The position numbers and the translations under genes are program-made. A DNA stretch of 64,000 nucleotides from Chinchilla lanigera (lineage: Eukaryota; Chordata; Mammalia; Rodentia; Chinchillidae): assembly GCF_000276665.1 (NCBI RefSeq), contig NW_004955433.1, positions 12,626,059 to 12,690,058 on the forward strand, in the 5' to 3' direction. Below the pieces are notes generated by a model. The model was not told the origin of the DNA and did no database searches. It saw only the letters and a list, made by a program, of their open reading frames with translations. Of the stretch, positions 53,540 through 64,000 are shown piece after piece (position 1 is the stretch's first letter; each line of letters starts with the position of its first letter).

Positions 53540-55465
53540 GGGATTGGTGTGCTGAGTGGATGCATTATAGAAGCCAGAAGGCCCATCAGAGGATTTTGTG
53601 CCATGAGAGGTCCCAGCAGGACCCACTACCCACCAAAGCCATCAGGATGCCCTGGCATGAGGGCAGGCAGCGTTGCAAGAAAGCTTGGCAGAGGCTGTCC
53701 CCAGCAGGGCTCTAAGAGTGGGGACCAGACCTCACACAGGGCCTCAGCTGCTATACCCTAACATCCTTCGCCACCTCCAGACTCGGCACCACCCACTCCA
53801 AAGAGCTGCTTCCACCCAGTGAATGCGGGTGGAGGGATACTGAGGCAGGTTGGTTCCAAGGAGGAGTCCTCTATTGTGGCAGCACTGGCAAAACCTTGTT
53901 AAATCTTCTGATGAATTTCTGGCCGTCCAGGATGCGCTACTCGCCCTCCCTCCCTCAGGTCCACTTGCGTCACCCTCTTACCCAGCTCTCTCCCCACCCA
54001 CATCATCCCCCTAATAACATCCTTGTACATTTACTTCTTAGGCTAACACACCCAGGGAGAAGCCAAAGCAAGGAAGGCAGACAGACAGGAAGAACGGCAC
54101 TTGAAAATGTCACTGAACTGTCAAATCAACTGGCCCTGCTGCCGTCCTTTGAAATTTCTGCTCCTGTGCTGTGAAAAGCTCTGTATGAGCCACTGTGTTA
54201 GTTTTCTGTGTATGAACCACTGTGTTAGTTTTCTTTTCCTGGCACCTGAGTTAGCCACAGTCATTAAGATCATCTGTGAGAATTTGGGCCTCACAGTGTA
54301 GGAAGTCTCTAGCCTGTGTCTTTCACCTACAACTGTTTTCCCTGCATCACAAGGCTATGCAAACAGTGACTTTTCCAAATGAAGAGTTTTTCTTCAGTAA
54401 ATGATATACAGTTCTGCAGACAAATAGCCACTCGGTAACGAACTGGGTGAGTCACTGAGGGCTACTAAACGTTGGTGTTTGTAAATGAAAATCAGCATGT
54501 TAGGAGAGCACTCTGAAGATTTGATTCAGCATCTGACTAAGTAGTCAGGATGCCAGGCAGATTTTGGCAGCATTGCAAAGTGCTACCACATGTTCCCACA
54601 GGCAGAGATGGAGGCGAGATGTTGGGGCAGGATCCTCTGAGACCAGGGCACCATCAGGCTGCCTTGGGCTGGTCCTGGTTTCCAGTTGCTGCTATTCTTA
54701 CATTTTAATTATGAATCGCTGTTGGTTTGCTTCCCTCGTCATCAGCTCAGCTTGTGGTGGGTTGTTGGTTAACCCCACAGCGTGTAGGGCTGCATATTTG
54801 CACCAACAGAGTGTGGGGCCTATCATTTTCCAATAACTGCTCGACTCTGGAACATGTAGGTGCTGCAGTTTGGCTGTGAATCATCCATGCCCTTATTTCG
54901 GCAGTGGAGGTGGCTGTGAAGGTCCTCAAGGTCCCACACTGGGGCTCTTCAGTATCATGGCCACTGTCTCTTTCCTTTTGGTGCAAGATAGGCTGAGATG
55001 GATGGCTTTGGGGTTTGGTTTGGCCCAAAAGTGCTGTAGACACATAGTTAGGAAGCCAGTATGTTCAAAGACAAAAGGGATAGGGGTTCAGCAGGGAAAA
55101 GGCAGTAGGGGATAGTGGAAGGAAAAGAGATCTTCACCCTTCACCAGAGGGTAGACACGTGATATTGGCTTCCCGTCTGCATTCTAGTCTAGAACGCATG
55201 GCTGGGTGGATGGTGTAGAGTGAGAGGCTGGCATTCAGTGGTCATCAGAGACCACATCATCACGGGTGATTTTTGAGGAGGGACCTCACTCTGTGTCATC
55301 ACTCCAGCACCAAAGCATTAGGTTTCCTAGTGGCAAGCAGCAGGAATCAACTTGCCTTTAACCAAAGCTCCAGTGAACATTCCTGGGGCATTGATGATAA
55401 TACGGAGAGGTCTTCATTCACATGTTCTGCACAGTTGATGTGCATGTACTTACTTAAGCCTTTAC
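53540..55465. other. Unique sequence, no gene seen
   Basis: Contains a short direct repeat 'cactgtgttagttttct' at about 54191 and 54219. No exon or named repeat. Confidence 0.3.
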
Positions 55466-55474
55466 AATCCCACG

Positions 55475-55590
55475 GAGTAAGAAGCATTATCATTCCCATT
55501 TTGCAGGGCAATAAAGTGAGGCACAGATAAATTCAACACCCTGCCCAAGATCATACAGCTAGTACATGGCAGAGCCAGTCACTTGCCTTA
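55475..55590 (-). repeat. MIR SINE
   Basis: Antisense: 'gaagcattatcattcccattttgcagggcaataaagtgaggcacagataaattcaac', 'gcccaagatcatacagctagtacatggcagagcc'. Confidence 0.85.
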
Positions 55591-55904
55591 GGGTGCTAAT
55601 GTCCTTTGCTCTCAGGATGGTCTTCTCTGTACCTCTCCTCTTGGAGTTTCTGGCATCTCCTGCTGCCTGCCTGAGGCATAGCATGCCAAGTTCCTTTATT
55701 AAAACTTCCTCAACTCATCTTAATTTGAATCATCTATTATAGCACTCCTGGCATATTTCATAGACTCCTCAACACTATCCATCATAAACTATACCATTAT
55801 TTGATGTACCACAAAGACAGAGAAAAAAGACAGCCCATTAAACACTGCCACACCACTGCTCACAGGCCAACAGCGCAGTAAGGAAATGTATGTCCTACCA
55901 TCAG

Positions 55905-56045
55905 AAAGAGACACTCTTATATCCATTTCACAGATGCCAGGATGGTGACACAAGGAAGAGGGACTTGCTTGAGGCTGCCCAGCCAGCAGGTGGCTAAGCC
56001 AAGATTCGAAGGAGAGTTTTGTTCCAGGTCCTGCATCTTAAGTTC
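55905..56045 (-). repeat. MIR SINE
   Basis: Antisense: 'cttatatccatttcacagatgcc', 'gacttgcttgaggctgcccagccagcaggtggctaagccaagattcgaagg'. Confidence 0.75.
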
Positions 56046-56049
56046 CCCT

Positions 56050-56790
56050 CACTGCTGCTCTTGTCCAGTGGAGCTGGGCTATAGGAAGGTATTGAAGGGG
56101 CAGGTTTTGTATTTGGCTGGGGCACACAGGAAGGGCTGGGAGGGGAGGCCTGGCCAGCCTCCAGTAGGCTGAGCTGTGGACTCTGAGCTGGTCCCCTTGG
56201 TCTGGCTGCCCAGGAGAGTGAGGGGAGCAGAGAGGCCAGCTCCCCCTGCAGGAGACATCAGATTCTGCTCTGGACAGGAAGGAGGCTTGAGATGATGCCC
56301 TAGTCTCCTGAAAGAGGCCTTGATTCCCTCCAACCCCTGCCTCCCAAGTTCATCTTGTCATTGTCGACAAATATAGACCAGGAGAAACCTAAATAAGCGA
56401 GTGGCTGCTGGCCTCTGTGGGACAGCTAACCATAATGGGGGCTTTCGGGTTCTGCTGAGACACAACATCACATTCCTAGGCTGAAATAGCTGGGTGGAGA
56501 AACAGGGCATTATTGGCCGGGAACACCCGGCCAGGATGAGCCAAACAAGACAGAAATAGGCCCAAGCCACCACATGAAGGGAGCTTGTTGGGGCTGGGCT
56601 GCCTGTGTCTGATTGGCCCTGCCCTGACAGGGTGGGTGCTGCTACCTGAGGAGGCCCCGGCTTTGCCCAGGGAGAAGGCACTGGTGTTGAACTGGGTACT
56701 CAACCTTCCTTCAGCAGCTAGGGAAGGAGCCCCCTCCTGAGACAGGATCTATGGGGCTTGAGATGGGACACGGGCCATGGGAGGTCTGAG
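56050..56790. other. Unique sequence, no gene seen
   Basis: No recognisable exon or repeat; overlapping minus-strand frames (56358-56681, 56476-56703) are Pro/Ser-rich and undistinguished. Confidence 0.35.
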
Positions 56791-56802
56791 CACCACAAAC
56801 AC

Positions 56803-57220
56803 ATGCACACGCACACACACACACACACACAGAAGACTTGCTAACACACACAGAGAGACTCAGACACATGTACTTCAGGGCCATAAGTATATGGGTAAGT
56901 TCATGCATCTATATATACCCACACAGGTATCTTTGCATGGGCAGGAACACAGAGGCACACACAAGTCATGATGTCATGCACATAGACACACGTACACACG
57001 CACACCTCCACTCATATGTCCATATACATGCAGCAGAACATACATGGAGAGACCTACCCAGTTTACTGTGTCCTTTCAGAGATACACAGATATGCAGTAA
57101 CAGACACATGCAACCCGGCGGTTATCCTCGGCACTCACGCATACACACAACTACATGCATATGCATAAGTGTATGTGTGTATGGTGTCCATGTGTGTGGG
57201 TCCATGTACATGAGTGCATC
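56803..57220. repeat. CA microsatellite with degenerate CA/TG flank
   Basis: A clean CA run (about 56803-56831) followed by 400 bp of ACACA, ATGCA, TATGTGTG words. It closely resembles the array at 5.1-5.8 kb in texture. Confidence 0.8.
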
Positions 57221-57224
57221 GTCC

Positions 57225-58310
57225 TGGGGACGTTATCCCTAGCTCCTTAGGCTTATTTTGCCGTAAGTAATTCTCCCCCAGAGGGGCTGCATAAGGGTTG
57301 GGGCTGGTGCGATCTCACCCCAGTGAGCATCCAAGCACAAGCTCAAGGGTGCTCCAGGATGGGTGAGTCAAGGACATTCAGACTTTGTCTTACTCTGCAC
57401 TCCATCTTCTGCCACAGCTGGTCTCTGTCCACCTCATCACCCATGACCTGTGCCCGGGAGTGGGTAAATAATAGACTTGTTTCAAGCCCTCCTGTAGACT
57501 AGGACAGTGCATGTCCACAGCTTGATGCCATAGCCCCATGGGTTTGTGAGTGCTGAGGACTGAGAGCTAGACCAGGAGGCTCATTCCTTTCCCCAAAACC
57601 CGTGGAGGTGCTTGGGTTCTGCACCCAATGAAACATAAGGAAAGCAGAGGACAAGGTTCTGTATAGCCCGGGAATCAGTCAGAGAAACTGAGGCCCAGGG
57701 AGGGCCAGAGTTCCCCAGAGTTACACCTGTCTTCTCCCTCCACCACTGTGGGGCTGCCCCATCTTGGGGCCCCTGGTGCCTCTTCCTTACACTAAGCTGG
57801 CTGGTGAAACTGAGCCCATTAGGCAGCCAGACATCCCAGGAGCCCTTGGGGTTTCCACTATGGTTCTGTCCGAGCTCTGCCTTGGGGCAGGAGGGGCTGG
57901 AGGCTTTGGGACCAAAGTCCAGGTCTTCCTCCATCCCCTGAGTATTGCTGCCAGCTTGTGTCCAAGCCTCAGAGCCCCATTTCTCACAGTATCCTACGTA
58001 TCCTCCAGTCCTAGGGGTGCACAACAGCTTTCTGGTCCTAAGATCAAGCTGTACTCAAGAAAGGCAAAGGGAGACAGCAGGGGTCAGTGTTTGTTCAGTG
58101 GCATCCACATGGGGCCTCCATGGGCAGGGCACCCAGCCACCTCACAGACACATGGTGTCAGAGTCACAAACCTCAGCTTGGAGCAAGTGAGGGCATGAGC
58201 AACTCTTCCCAGGAACCCACACTGGCCTCTTGGGAAAGACTTTTAGTTTGCACCATTTTGGGGATTTTCCAGCTTCTGTTTTGTAGGAACAGCAGCTTTT
58301 CTTCCAGGGA
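57225..58310. other. Unique sequence, no gene seen
   Basis: Opposed frames of 147 and 144 codons (57581-58024 minus, 57764-58198 plus) overlap each other and lack any recognised domain. Confidence 0.3.
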
Positions 58311-58314
58311 ATTT

Positions 58315-58990
58315 TTAAGTTTTAGATTAAGGTATAATTTGCATTCAGCAAAATTTACCCTGATAGCATACAATTCTCCTGCTGTGACCAAACATGCATT
58401 GTGTAACTATGACCACAATTGAGATAAAGCAGAGCTCTATCATTCCCCAAACCCCTGTGTCCCTTTGGGGTCAACTCCTTCCCCCATCCCAGTAACCAGT
58501 GTGACCTATTTTCTTCCCCTGAAGTTTTGCCTTTTTCAGAGTGTTCTGTAAATGGAATTGCACACCATACAGCTCTTTCATTTAACATAATGCCCTTGAG
58601 AGATTCCATATGACTATGTGTATCAGTAATTAATTGCTTCCTGTTGCTGAGTAGTGTTCAGTGTATGGTCAGACCATAGCTTGTTTATCCATCTCCACAG
58701 GAGGGGCATTTATGCTGCTTCTACTTTAGGGCTGTTACAAATAAATATTCTATGAACATTTGTGTACAGGTGTTTTGTGTAAATGGATGTATATTTTTTT
58801 TTCTTGTTTGGGAAATGAAATCTGGGTCATCTGGTAAATACATATTCAACTGTCTAAGAAGCCTCCAAATGGTTTGCTAAGATGTAGCATTTTGCATCCC
58901 CACCAGCGATGGATGATGGTTGTATTTATTCTGCATCTTCAATGATGGGCATTGTTACATCCCCCAACTACTCTAATAAGTAAGGGAAAG
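58315..58990 (-). repeat. L1M LINE fragment
   Basis: Antisense: 'aaggtataatttgcattcagcaaaatttaccc', 'ctgtaaatggaattgcacaccatac', 'cttcctgttgctgagtagtg', 'gggctgttacaaataaatattctatgaac', 'agcattttgcatccccaccagcgatg'. A typical old L1 3' UTR/ORF2-end arrangement. Confidence 0.85.
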
Positions 58991-59434
58991 TGGTACTTTT
59001 CTGGAAACCCTAAGGTAGCTGCCTTGGGTGAAGCTAGGAGCCAGAGCAGTGACTCTAAGCCTTGCCCACTGCTTACTGACCTTCCTCCACAGTGGCATAG
59101 GCTCTGAGGATCTTCTTGGAGCTCAAGAACAAGGACAAGGCCAGAGAGGAGGATTGCCCAAGGCCATAGCTCAGCAAGAGGAGGTACTAGGCAAGGACCA
59201 GCTCCCTGGTACTAATGGCTTGTCCTTTTGTGAGCACTGTGTCACTACCAGAAAAGAGGGAAGTGTGGTACTCAAGCCAGGCCTGAAGAACCTCACACCA
59301 CCCTGGGTGCAAGGATGTGGTGGGCCCAAGACCACTATCAGATTGGGGTGTGTGGATGAGACAACATGGTGTAGGGGAACGCCAGTGTCTTTGGGATCAT
59401 GCAGAGAAAATTTTTCCGAAACCCAACATGAGTT

Positions 59435-59510
59435 AGGTTTTCAACCCTTGGTGAGTCGCTTTACCTCTCTGAACCTTAGCTTTATTGACAAAATGGAAGT
59501 ATAGACTACA
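59435..59510 (+). repeat. MIR fragment
   Basis: 'tggtgagtcgctttacctctctgaaccttagctttattgacaaaatgg' is the MIR core in sense. Confidence 0.7.
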
Positions 59511-59569
59511 GGACCATTGGGTTATCAGAAAGAATACAGCTCACGACACAATTCTGTATTAATGTGTTT

Positions 59570-59835
59570 ATTCAATGAGCTCTTATCATGTGCCAGGCAC
59601 TGTCATGGGACTAGTGTGGTGCTTGCAGTGAACAAGGCGAGGTTAGATCCCTGGTTTCAATGGGGAGCAAGGCACGCTGACATTAGTCAATTGTGTAATA
59701 TTTCAGGTAGTGATCATGTGATGGAGAAAAGTAAAGGATCAAGCAAAAGACAGAGTATCTGTGGAGAAAGAGGGTGCCATCTAGACAGAGTAGTCAGAGA
59801 AGGCCCCTTTGAGAGGTGACATTTGAATAGACACT
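59570..59835 (+). repeat. Copy of the unnamed dispersed repeat
   Basis: 'tcttatcatgtgccaggcactgtcatgggac', 'gcagtgaacaaggcgaggttagatccctgg', 'gtcagagaaggcccctttgagaggtgacatttgaatagac'. The same layout as the 26.3-kb copy, with a better-kept 5' part. Confidence 0.55.
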
Positions 59836-59859
59836 TAAATAATGTCAGAAAACCAGCCA

Positions 59860-60050
59860 CGTGGTATCTGCAGTAGTTATGAGTTGTGCGTCCTTGAACA
59901 GAGTCTTTAACCTCTTTGAATCTCAGTTGCCTCATCTATACAATAGACTGAATTAAAATCCTCTTTAGTGGGTAATTGTGCAGTGGAGATAAAGTATATG
60001 CAAGGCAGAGCAATGTCTAACCCAAAGGTGATGCTGAATTTAAGTTCTCC
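59860..60050 (+). repeat. MIR SINE
   Basis: Sense: 'gttatgagttgtgcgtccttgaacagagtctttaacctctttgaatctcagttgcctcatctatacaatag'. Confidence 0.8.
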
Positions 60051-60189
60051 ATTCCTAGGAATTTAAAGTCTAGCTGGCTGTGACACAGGGAGCACATATG
60101 AAAATAATCGAATAGCTCACAAACACCTTGAACATCTTCAAAGTGCCCAGCATGCTCTAAATGTCCCACATGTGCTCTGATAGACGCAC

Positions 60190-60575
60190 TTACTGGTGCT
60201 TGTGTCCTGTGAGTTGGCCATTCTTTCCCTCGAAGTAGAGTGTGCGCCCCAGCCTTGACCGGGAACTCAGCCACACGACTGTTTTGGCCAAAGGACTGTT
60301 AACAGATGTGCCACAAGCAATTGCCTCTTGAGCTTCTGCTACCCTCATGAGGAGAATCAGTCTCAGTCAGCTCTTAGATTTCAGGAAGAGGACAGAGCCA
60401 GAGAGGAGACACATATGGACTGCAGCGTGGAGCCACGCTCAGCACAGCCAAGCCAGGATCAACCAGCTTCAGCCAACTCCAGTGCATGAGCAAGAAGACA
60501 GATTGTTCTTTAGGCCACTGAGTTTTGGGAATGGTTTGTCTTGTAACATTACAATGGTAACAGTTGACTGACCCA
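60190..60575 (+). repeat. MLT1-type LTR
   Basis: 'tgttttggccaaaggactgttaacagatgtgccacaagc' near the start; 'ccaggatcaaccagcttcagccaactcc' and the terminal 'gaagacagattgttctttaggccactgagttttgggaatggtttgtc…cattacaatggtaacagttgactga' at the end. Confidence 0.8.
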
Positions 60576-60979
60576 TATGTTAACCACTTAATCCTTGCAA
60601 AATTCTTATGAAGTAGTAGTACCCTTTTCACCTCCATTTTAGGGGTAAGTATAAGGAAGTTAGAGAACAAAAAACCATTGAGTTTTGAATTCATACAGTC
60701 TGATTTTAGGGCACATTCTATCAAGCTCGGCAGAAAGGAGAGTGAAGAAACATGAGAGGTGTTGAGAGGTGCGTGGGTTTGGTGTTGTGAGCACCGTAAG
60801 GAGGTAGCTGCACTGTGGGGCCTGAGAAAGCTGTGTGTGAGGCAGACCGAGCACACCTGGGGTGATGTTGAATCGATGTCTGAGTAGATGTCAGGGAAAG
60901 AGAATTGCAGGTAGAAAAGCTTGCCTGTGTGGAATACCTGTGTGGAAGGCCCTGCATATTGCTCCCTGTCTCAGAACCT

Positions 60980-61235
60980 GACAGCCTCAGTTCATCAGCC
61001 ACTCCTCACCTTCAGTTCCAGCTCACTGTCACCTGCACTGGGAAGACTTCCTCATCTTCCAGGAAGAGATTAGTCTCCCCATTTCACTCTCCTGAGCCTC
61101 AGGTCCCTGGTCCTAAAGGCACATACCTTGAATTGTTACAAGCATTTGCATCTGTTTGTCTTCATCCATGTGGTAGTACCAACACTTGGCCATGGTTTGT
61201 ATGCAGTAAATGTTTACAAAGTAAATGCAATTGCA
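60980..61235 (+). repeat. L2-like LINE 3' fragment
   Basis: 'cactgggaagacttcctcatcttcc', 'gaattgttacaagcatttgcatctg' and 'ttggccatggtttgtatgcagtaaatgtttac' echo the L2 3' end. Weak. Confidence 0.4.
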
Positions 61236-61244
61236 CAAATACAT

Positions 61245-61770
61245 GAGTGAGGTATTGCTGAATGACAAATTACCCCAAACATGGCAGCATAGAACAAGCC
61301 TAAGAACATACCATTGCACACCATTTCTAGGGTGAGGAATTCAGGAGCAGCTCAACTGGGTGGGTGGGTTCAAGGGGTCCTGTGATGTTGCAGTCAGGTT
61401 GCAGGTCAGAGCCACAGCCATTGAAGGTTCAGTTGGGGCTGGGAGATTCTCCACACATACTGCAACTCCCAGGACTGGGAAGCCAGTGAGATCAGTGGGT
61501 AGAAGACCTCAGCTCTGTACCTCACAGCTCTCTCTTTAGGGCTGCTGGAGTGTCATCACAGCATGGTGGCTGGATGCCCCTCCAGGGAACAAATAACCCA
61601 AGTGGTCTAAATGGACAGGCCCTGTCTCCCATGCCCTAGTCTCAGAAGTCACATGCCACTATTTTGGTGGATTCCACTGGTCACAGCAAGCCACTCTGAC
61701 ACTGTTGGGGAGCTGGGCTGCATGAGGGCCTGAAAGCTTGGAGGACAGACATGGAGGAGGGACATCTTAG
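61245..61770 (-). repeat. MLT1-type MaLR LTR
   Basis: Antisense landmarks: 'tattgctgaatgacaaattaccccaaacatgg', 'gtgaggaattcaggagcagctcaactgggtggg', 'ttgcagtcaggttgcaggtcagagccac', 'gcatggtggctggatgcccc', 'cacatgccactattttggtggattccactggtcacagcaagcc'. Confidence 0.85.
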
Positions 61771-61774
61771 AAGT

Positions 61775-62330
61775 GAGCTACCCTAACTCATAAGCCAATC
61801 AATTACAGATGATGGTATGTAACCTGAGCACAGTAAGCATGGCGCTATGACAGAAAATGGCACAGGCAGGAAGGAGCACATCTTCCTGGAGCTCATAACA
61901 GGCCAGACTGGAGGTGAAGCTTTGAGTGTATGGTTGTCTCCTAGTTGCTGCTTTCAAGAAACACTGAGAAAAAGCAGTGACAGGAACAGGGAAGGGAGAA
62001 AGCAGGGGGAGGGTGAGTGAGGAAGAGGGTTACTCCTGTGGACCACTGGGCCCCATGCTCCTGGGGACCTCTGAAGGGAACATGTCTCTAAGCGTCCCTC
62101 TGAAGGCCGTGGGGTTGGAGCATTTATTCATCAACTCCTGTTCTCCCCTCATTGATCAAATGGAATATTGTCTCCTCTGGCCTGTCCTCCCAACTTCCCA
62201 CAGCACCCACGAGGCTGCTAAGGCTTTGGAAAACCCAAGAGAGAAAAGCTGTGTGGTGTGGTGACATTGGGAGAAGGGAGCACTGACTGCTCTAGGGTTG
62301 TTGCTACCAACAGCTGCAGCCATAGACCCC
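61775..62330. other. Unique sequence, no gene seen
   Basis: No repeat or exon assigned. Confidence 0.3.
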
Positions 62331-62339
62331 GTGAACTGA

Positions 62340-62620
62340 GGAATGAGGCTCAGACTTCATGAAAGAGATGCTAAAGGGTCTTTAGAGGGCCATTTGGAAG
62401 GGCCTCCCAGGAAGCAGCACTGAAGCAAGGCTAGGCAGGAAAAATTAGCTTTGGGGTGAGCAGAGGAAACAGGGACACCAAGTGCAAAGCTCAGAGAGAA
62501 GGGGAAGGGTGGCCGGCCCCAGAACCCTTCAAGGCCATGTGGCCAGAACAGAGGCCCCACAGAGGAGGAGACAGGCAGGGCCAGAGCATGCAAGGCCTTG
62601 CAAGCCACATCAGGAAAGGA
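62340..62620 (+). repeat. Copy of the unnamed dispersed repeat
   Basis: 'ttggaagggcctcccaggaagcagcactgaagcaagg', 'caccaagtgcaaagctcagag', 'gagcatgcaaggccttgcaagccacatcaggaa'. The 211-codon frame at 62456-63091 lies mostly over this and is not a gene. Confidence 0.5.
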
Positions 62621-62624
62621 CTGA

Positions 62625-62710
62625 CCAGTTGTGGGACCTCAGGCAAGTTCTTGCATCCTTCCAAGCCTTCTTTCTTACAAATTAAATCTGACAATGCACA
62701 TACAATCCTG
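62625..62710 (+). repeat. MIR fragment
   Basis: 'gttgtgggacctcaggcaagttcttgcatccttccaagccttctttc' in sense MIR order. Confidence 0.5.
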
Positions 62711-62714
62711 AGCA

Positions 62715-63845
62715 TGGCCTCTGGAACACAGTTCTTGTGGAACACATTGTTAGTTATGTGTTTATTTCATCTTCAGCCCAAGTCTTGCCCACTGTCCCCT
62801 TGTGTGCTGGTCTCAGCTAACTCAGGTTTCAAGCAAGGTGTGAAATTTCAGTGCTGGTCCTCCTCAGACCACGGCAATCCAGCAACATGCTGGTGGCCAG
62901 GAGCAGCTCAGAGGCCTTATAAGTTCCTTCAGCCCTTTGCAGCATGGAAGGTCACACTCTACTCTCAACCCTTTAGCCAGGCCAAGCCCTTTGCGTGCTT
63001 CATCCTGGCATGCCAGGCGGCCTTGGGCAGCGTACCTTGGCCTCCTGCTGCTCCCCTGCCAAATGCCTCCTTCCTCCCCATCAACCTGTGACCGGTTAAA
63101 AGGAAAATTTCTTTCTATTCAAACACCAAGTGTGTGGGTTTCCTACACCAAGCCACTCTAGTTTTCTGAAGGCGCCAACTGGGTGTCCAGCAATTGATTC
63201 AGTTCTGGTGCTAACTACTTGGAATTGGTAAAGATGCCATAGGGTAAGGCTCAGTCCCACACACTGTCCCCAGTCCAGGTGCCAGCCTCAAGTCCCAGAA
63301 CTACTGACTAACCTGACTACGGGCAGGGGTCCTCACAGCCCTCCCTGGGGTTTGCTCATTTGGCAGAATGGTTCCTGGGACATAGAGAAACTCTTGACTT
63401 ATGGGCACTGTTTATTAATGCTCAGGAGGTTACATTCCAAAAAATTACAGTGAAAGTCACCTGTATCCGAGAGATACATTCATTACTAATACATGCTGAA
63501 AAGTGAAAAATCAAAACATTTTACCTTTGTATGTATTATACTTATATAACAAAATACATGACTTTTTATTTATTTTAACTATAATCTAGAAATTATTAAA
63601 CAAAGAAATATGACAATACTTATATTGTTTGAGTTTGTTTTATCTCTCAGGACAGTACACTATGGAATGTCACATGTCTCTACAAAACACATGTTATAAA
63701 CAAGCCCATGGTTTAAATGCATGTTTGTCTTCCAGGGCTACACCCTCAACTAAGACTGGTGTGATTTTGCATCCAGTTATAGTTATTTTCTCCTTTTTCC
63801 TCCCCTATCACTGGCTGACATGAGATTGTATATGTATATGTTTAT
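62715..63845. other. Unique sequence, AT-rich toward the right
   Basis: 63470-63620 is strongly AT-rich without a recognised repeat. No gene seen. Confidence 0.3.
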
Positions 63846-63849
63846 CTAT

Positions 63850-63945
63850 CAGCTTCCCCATACAATATGAACTCTGGGGGACTACTGTCCTTTATCCCTT
63901 TTTGTATCCTTGATGCCTAACACTGAACTTAGTAGATACTGAGGG
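63850..63945 (+). repeat. L2 LINE 3' terminus
   Basis: 'gaactctgggggactactgtcctttatccctttttgtatccttgatgcctaacactgaacttagtagatact' follows the L2 end, decayed. Confidence 0.5.
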
Positions 63946-64000
63946 ACAGTAGCAAACCGTGGAGCACTTGAATGACTGATCTCCCCATCGCTGGCCTGGC

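Noticed and set aside
62456..63091. 211-codon plus-strand frame
   Set aside because: Starts in an old dispersed repeat and crosses a MIR fragment; no recognisable protein.

Overview
This is mammalian genomic DNA and almost certainly rodent. The markers are several tRNA-Ala-like ID-class SINEs with clean target-site duplications, a B1 element and a B1-ID dimer, on a background of old mammalian repeats (MIR, L2, L1M, MLT1/MaLR LTRs, MER5). The ID elements end in a GGTACCGG-type 3' box rather than the usual mouse/rat ID end, so I favour a non-murid rodent; I cannot name the species. I found no protein-coding exon, rRNA, functional tRNA or CRISPR array that I can support. The open reading frames are short, low-complexity or lie inside repeats. 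The window reads as intergenic or deep intronic sequence.

Layout. 0-5 kb is ordinary unique sequence with MIR pieces and one AT-rich, homeodomain-core-rich block near 1.3-1.65 kb. 5.1-5.8 kb is a 700-bp degenerate CA/TG/ATGCA array that runs straight into a strong CpG island at 5.8-6.65 kb. That island is studded with ATTA/TAAT cores and carries a textbook splice donor and a TATAAA; it is the best candidate promoter or regulatory hub here. 8.7-10.3 kb holds an MLT1 LTR, an L2 3' end and a MER5. 11.9-16.25 kb is a nested repeat stack: an old L1 is broken by a younger truncated L1, a hAT-type miniature element with an 8-bp duplication, and an ID SINE. 18.1-19.15 kb has two MLT1-like LTRs, the second with an ID insertion. 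23.1-23.85 kb has a recent-looking ID in a MIR, then a CCAT array and a pyrimidine tract.

24.2-24.6, 28.2-28.4, 36.3-36.5 and 47.45-47.8 kb are unique, AT-rich, homeodomain-core-rich blocks that look like conserved noncoding enhancers. This pattern is typical of a gene desert around a developmental transcription factor, but conservation cannot be measured from one sequence. 39.1-41.5 kb is a two-LTR MaLR retrotransposon on the minus strand with an ID inserted in it. 45.9-46.3 kb is an ID inside a CTTT array followed by a B1. 49.5-50.5 kb is a head-to-head L1 pair that looks 5'-inverted. 52.5-52.7 kb is a B1-ID dimer. 58.3-59 kb is an L1 remnant, and 60.2-61.8 kb holds MLT1 LTRs on both strands with an L2-like piece between.

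No gene system operates together here. What can be read is regulatory potential (the CpG island and scattered enhancer-like blocks) and a well-resolved transposon stratigraphy. I see no evidence of an undescribed biological system; the most unusual items are the hAT miniature element, the CpG island and the nested L1 stack.
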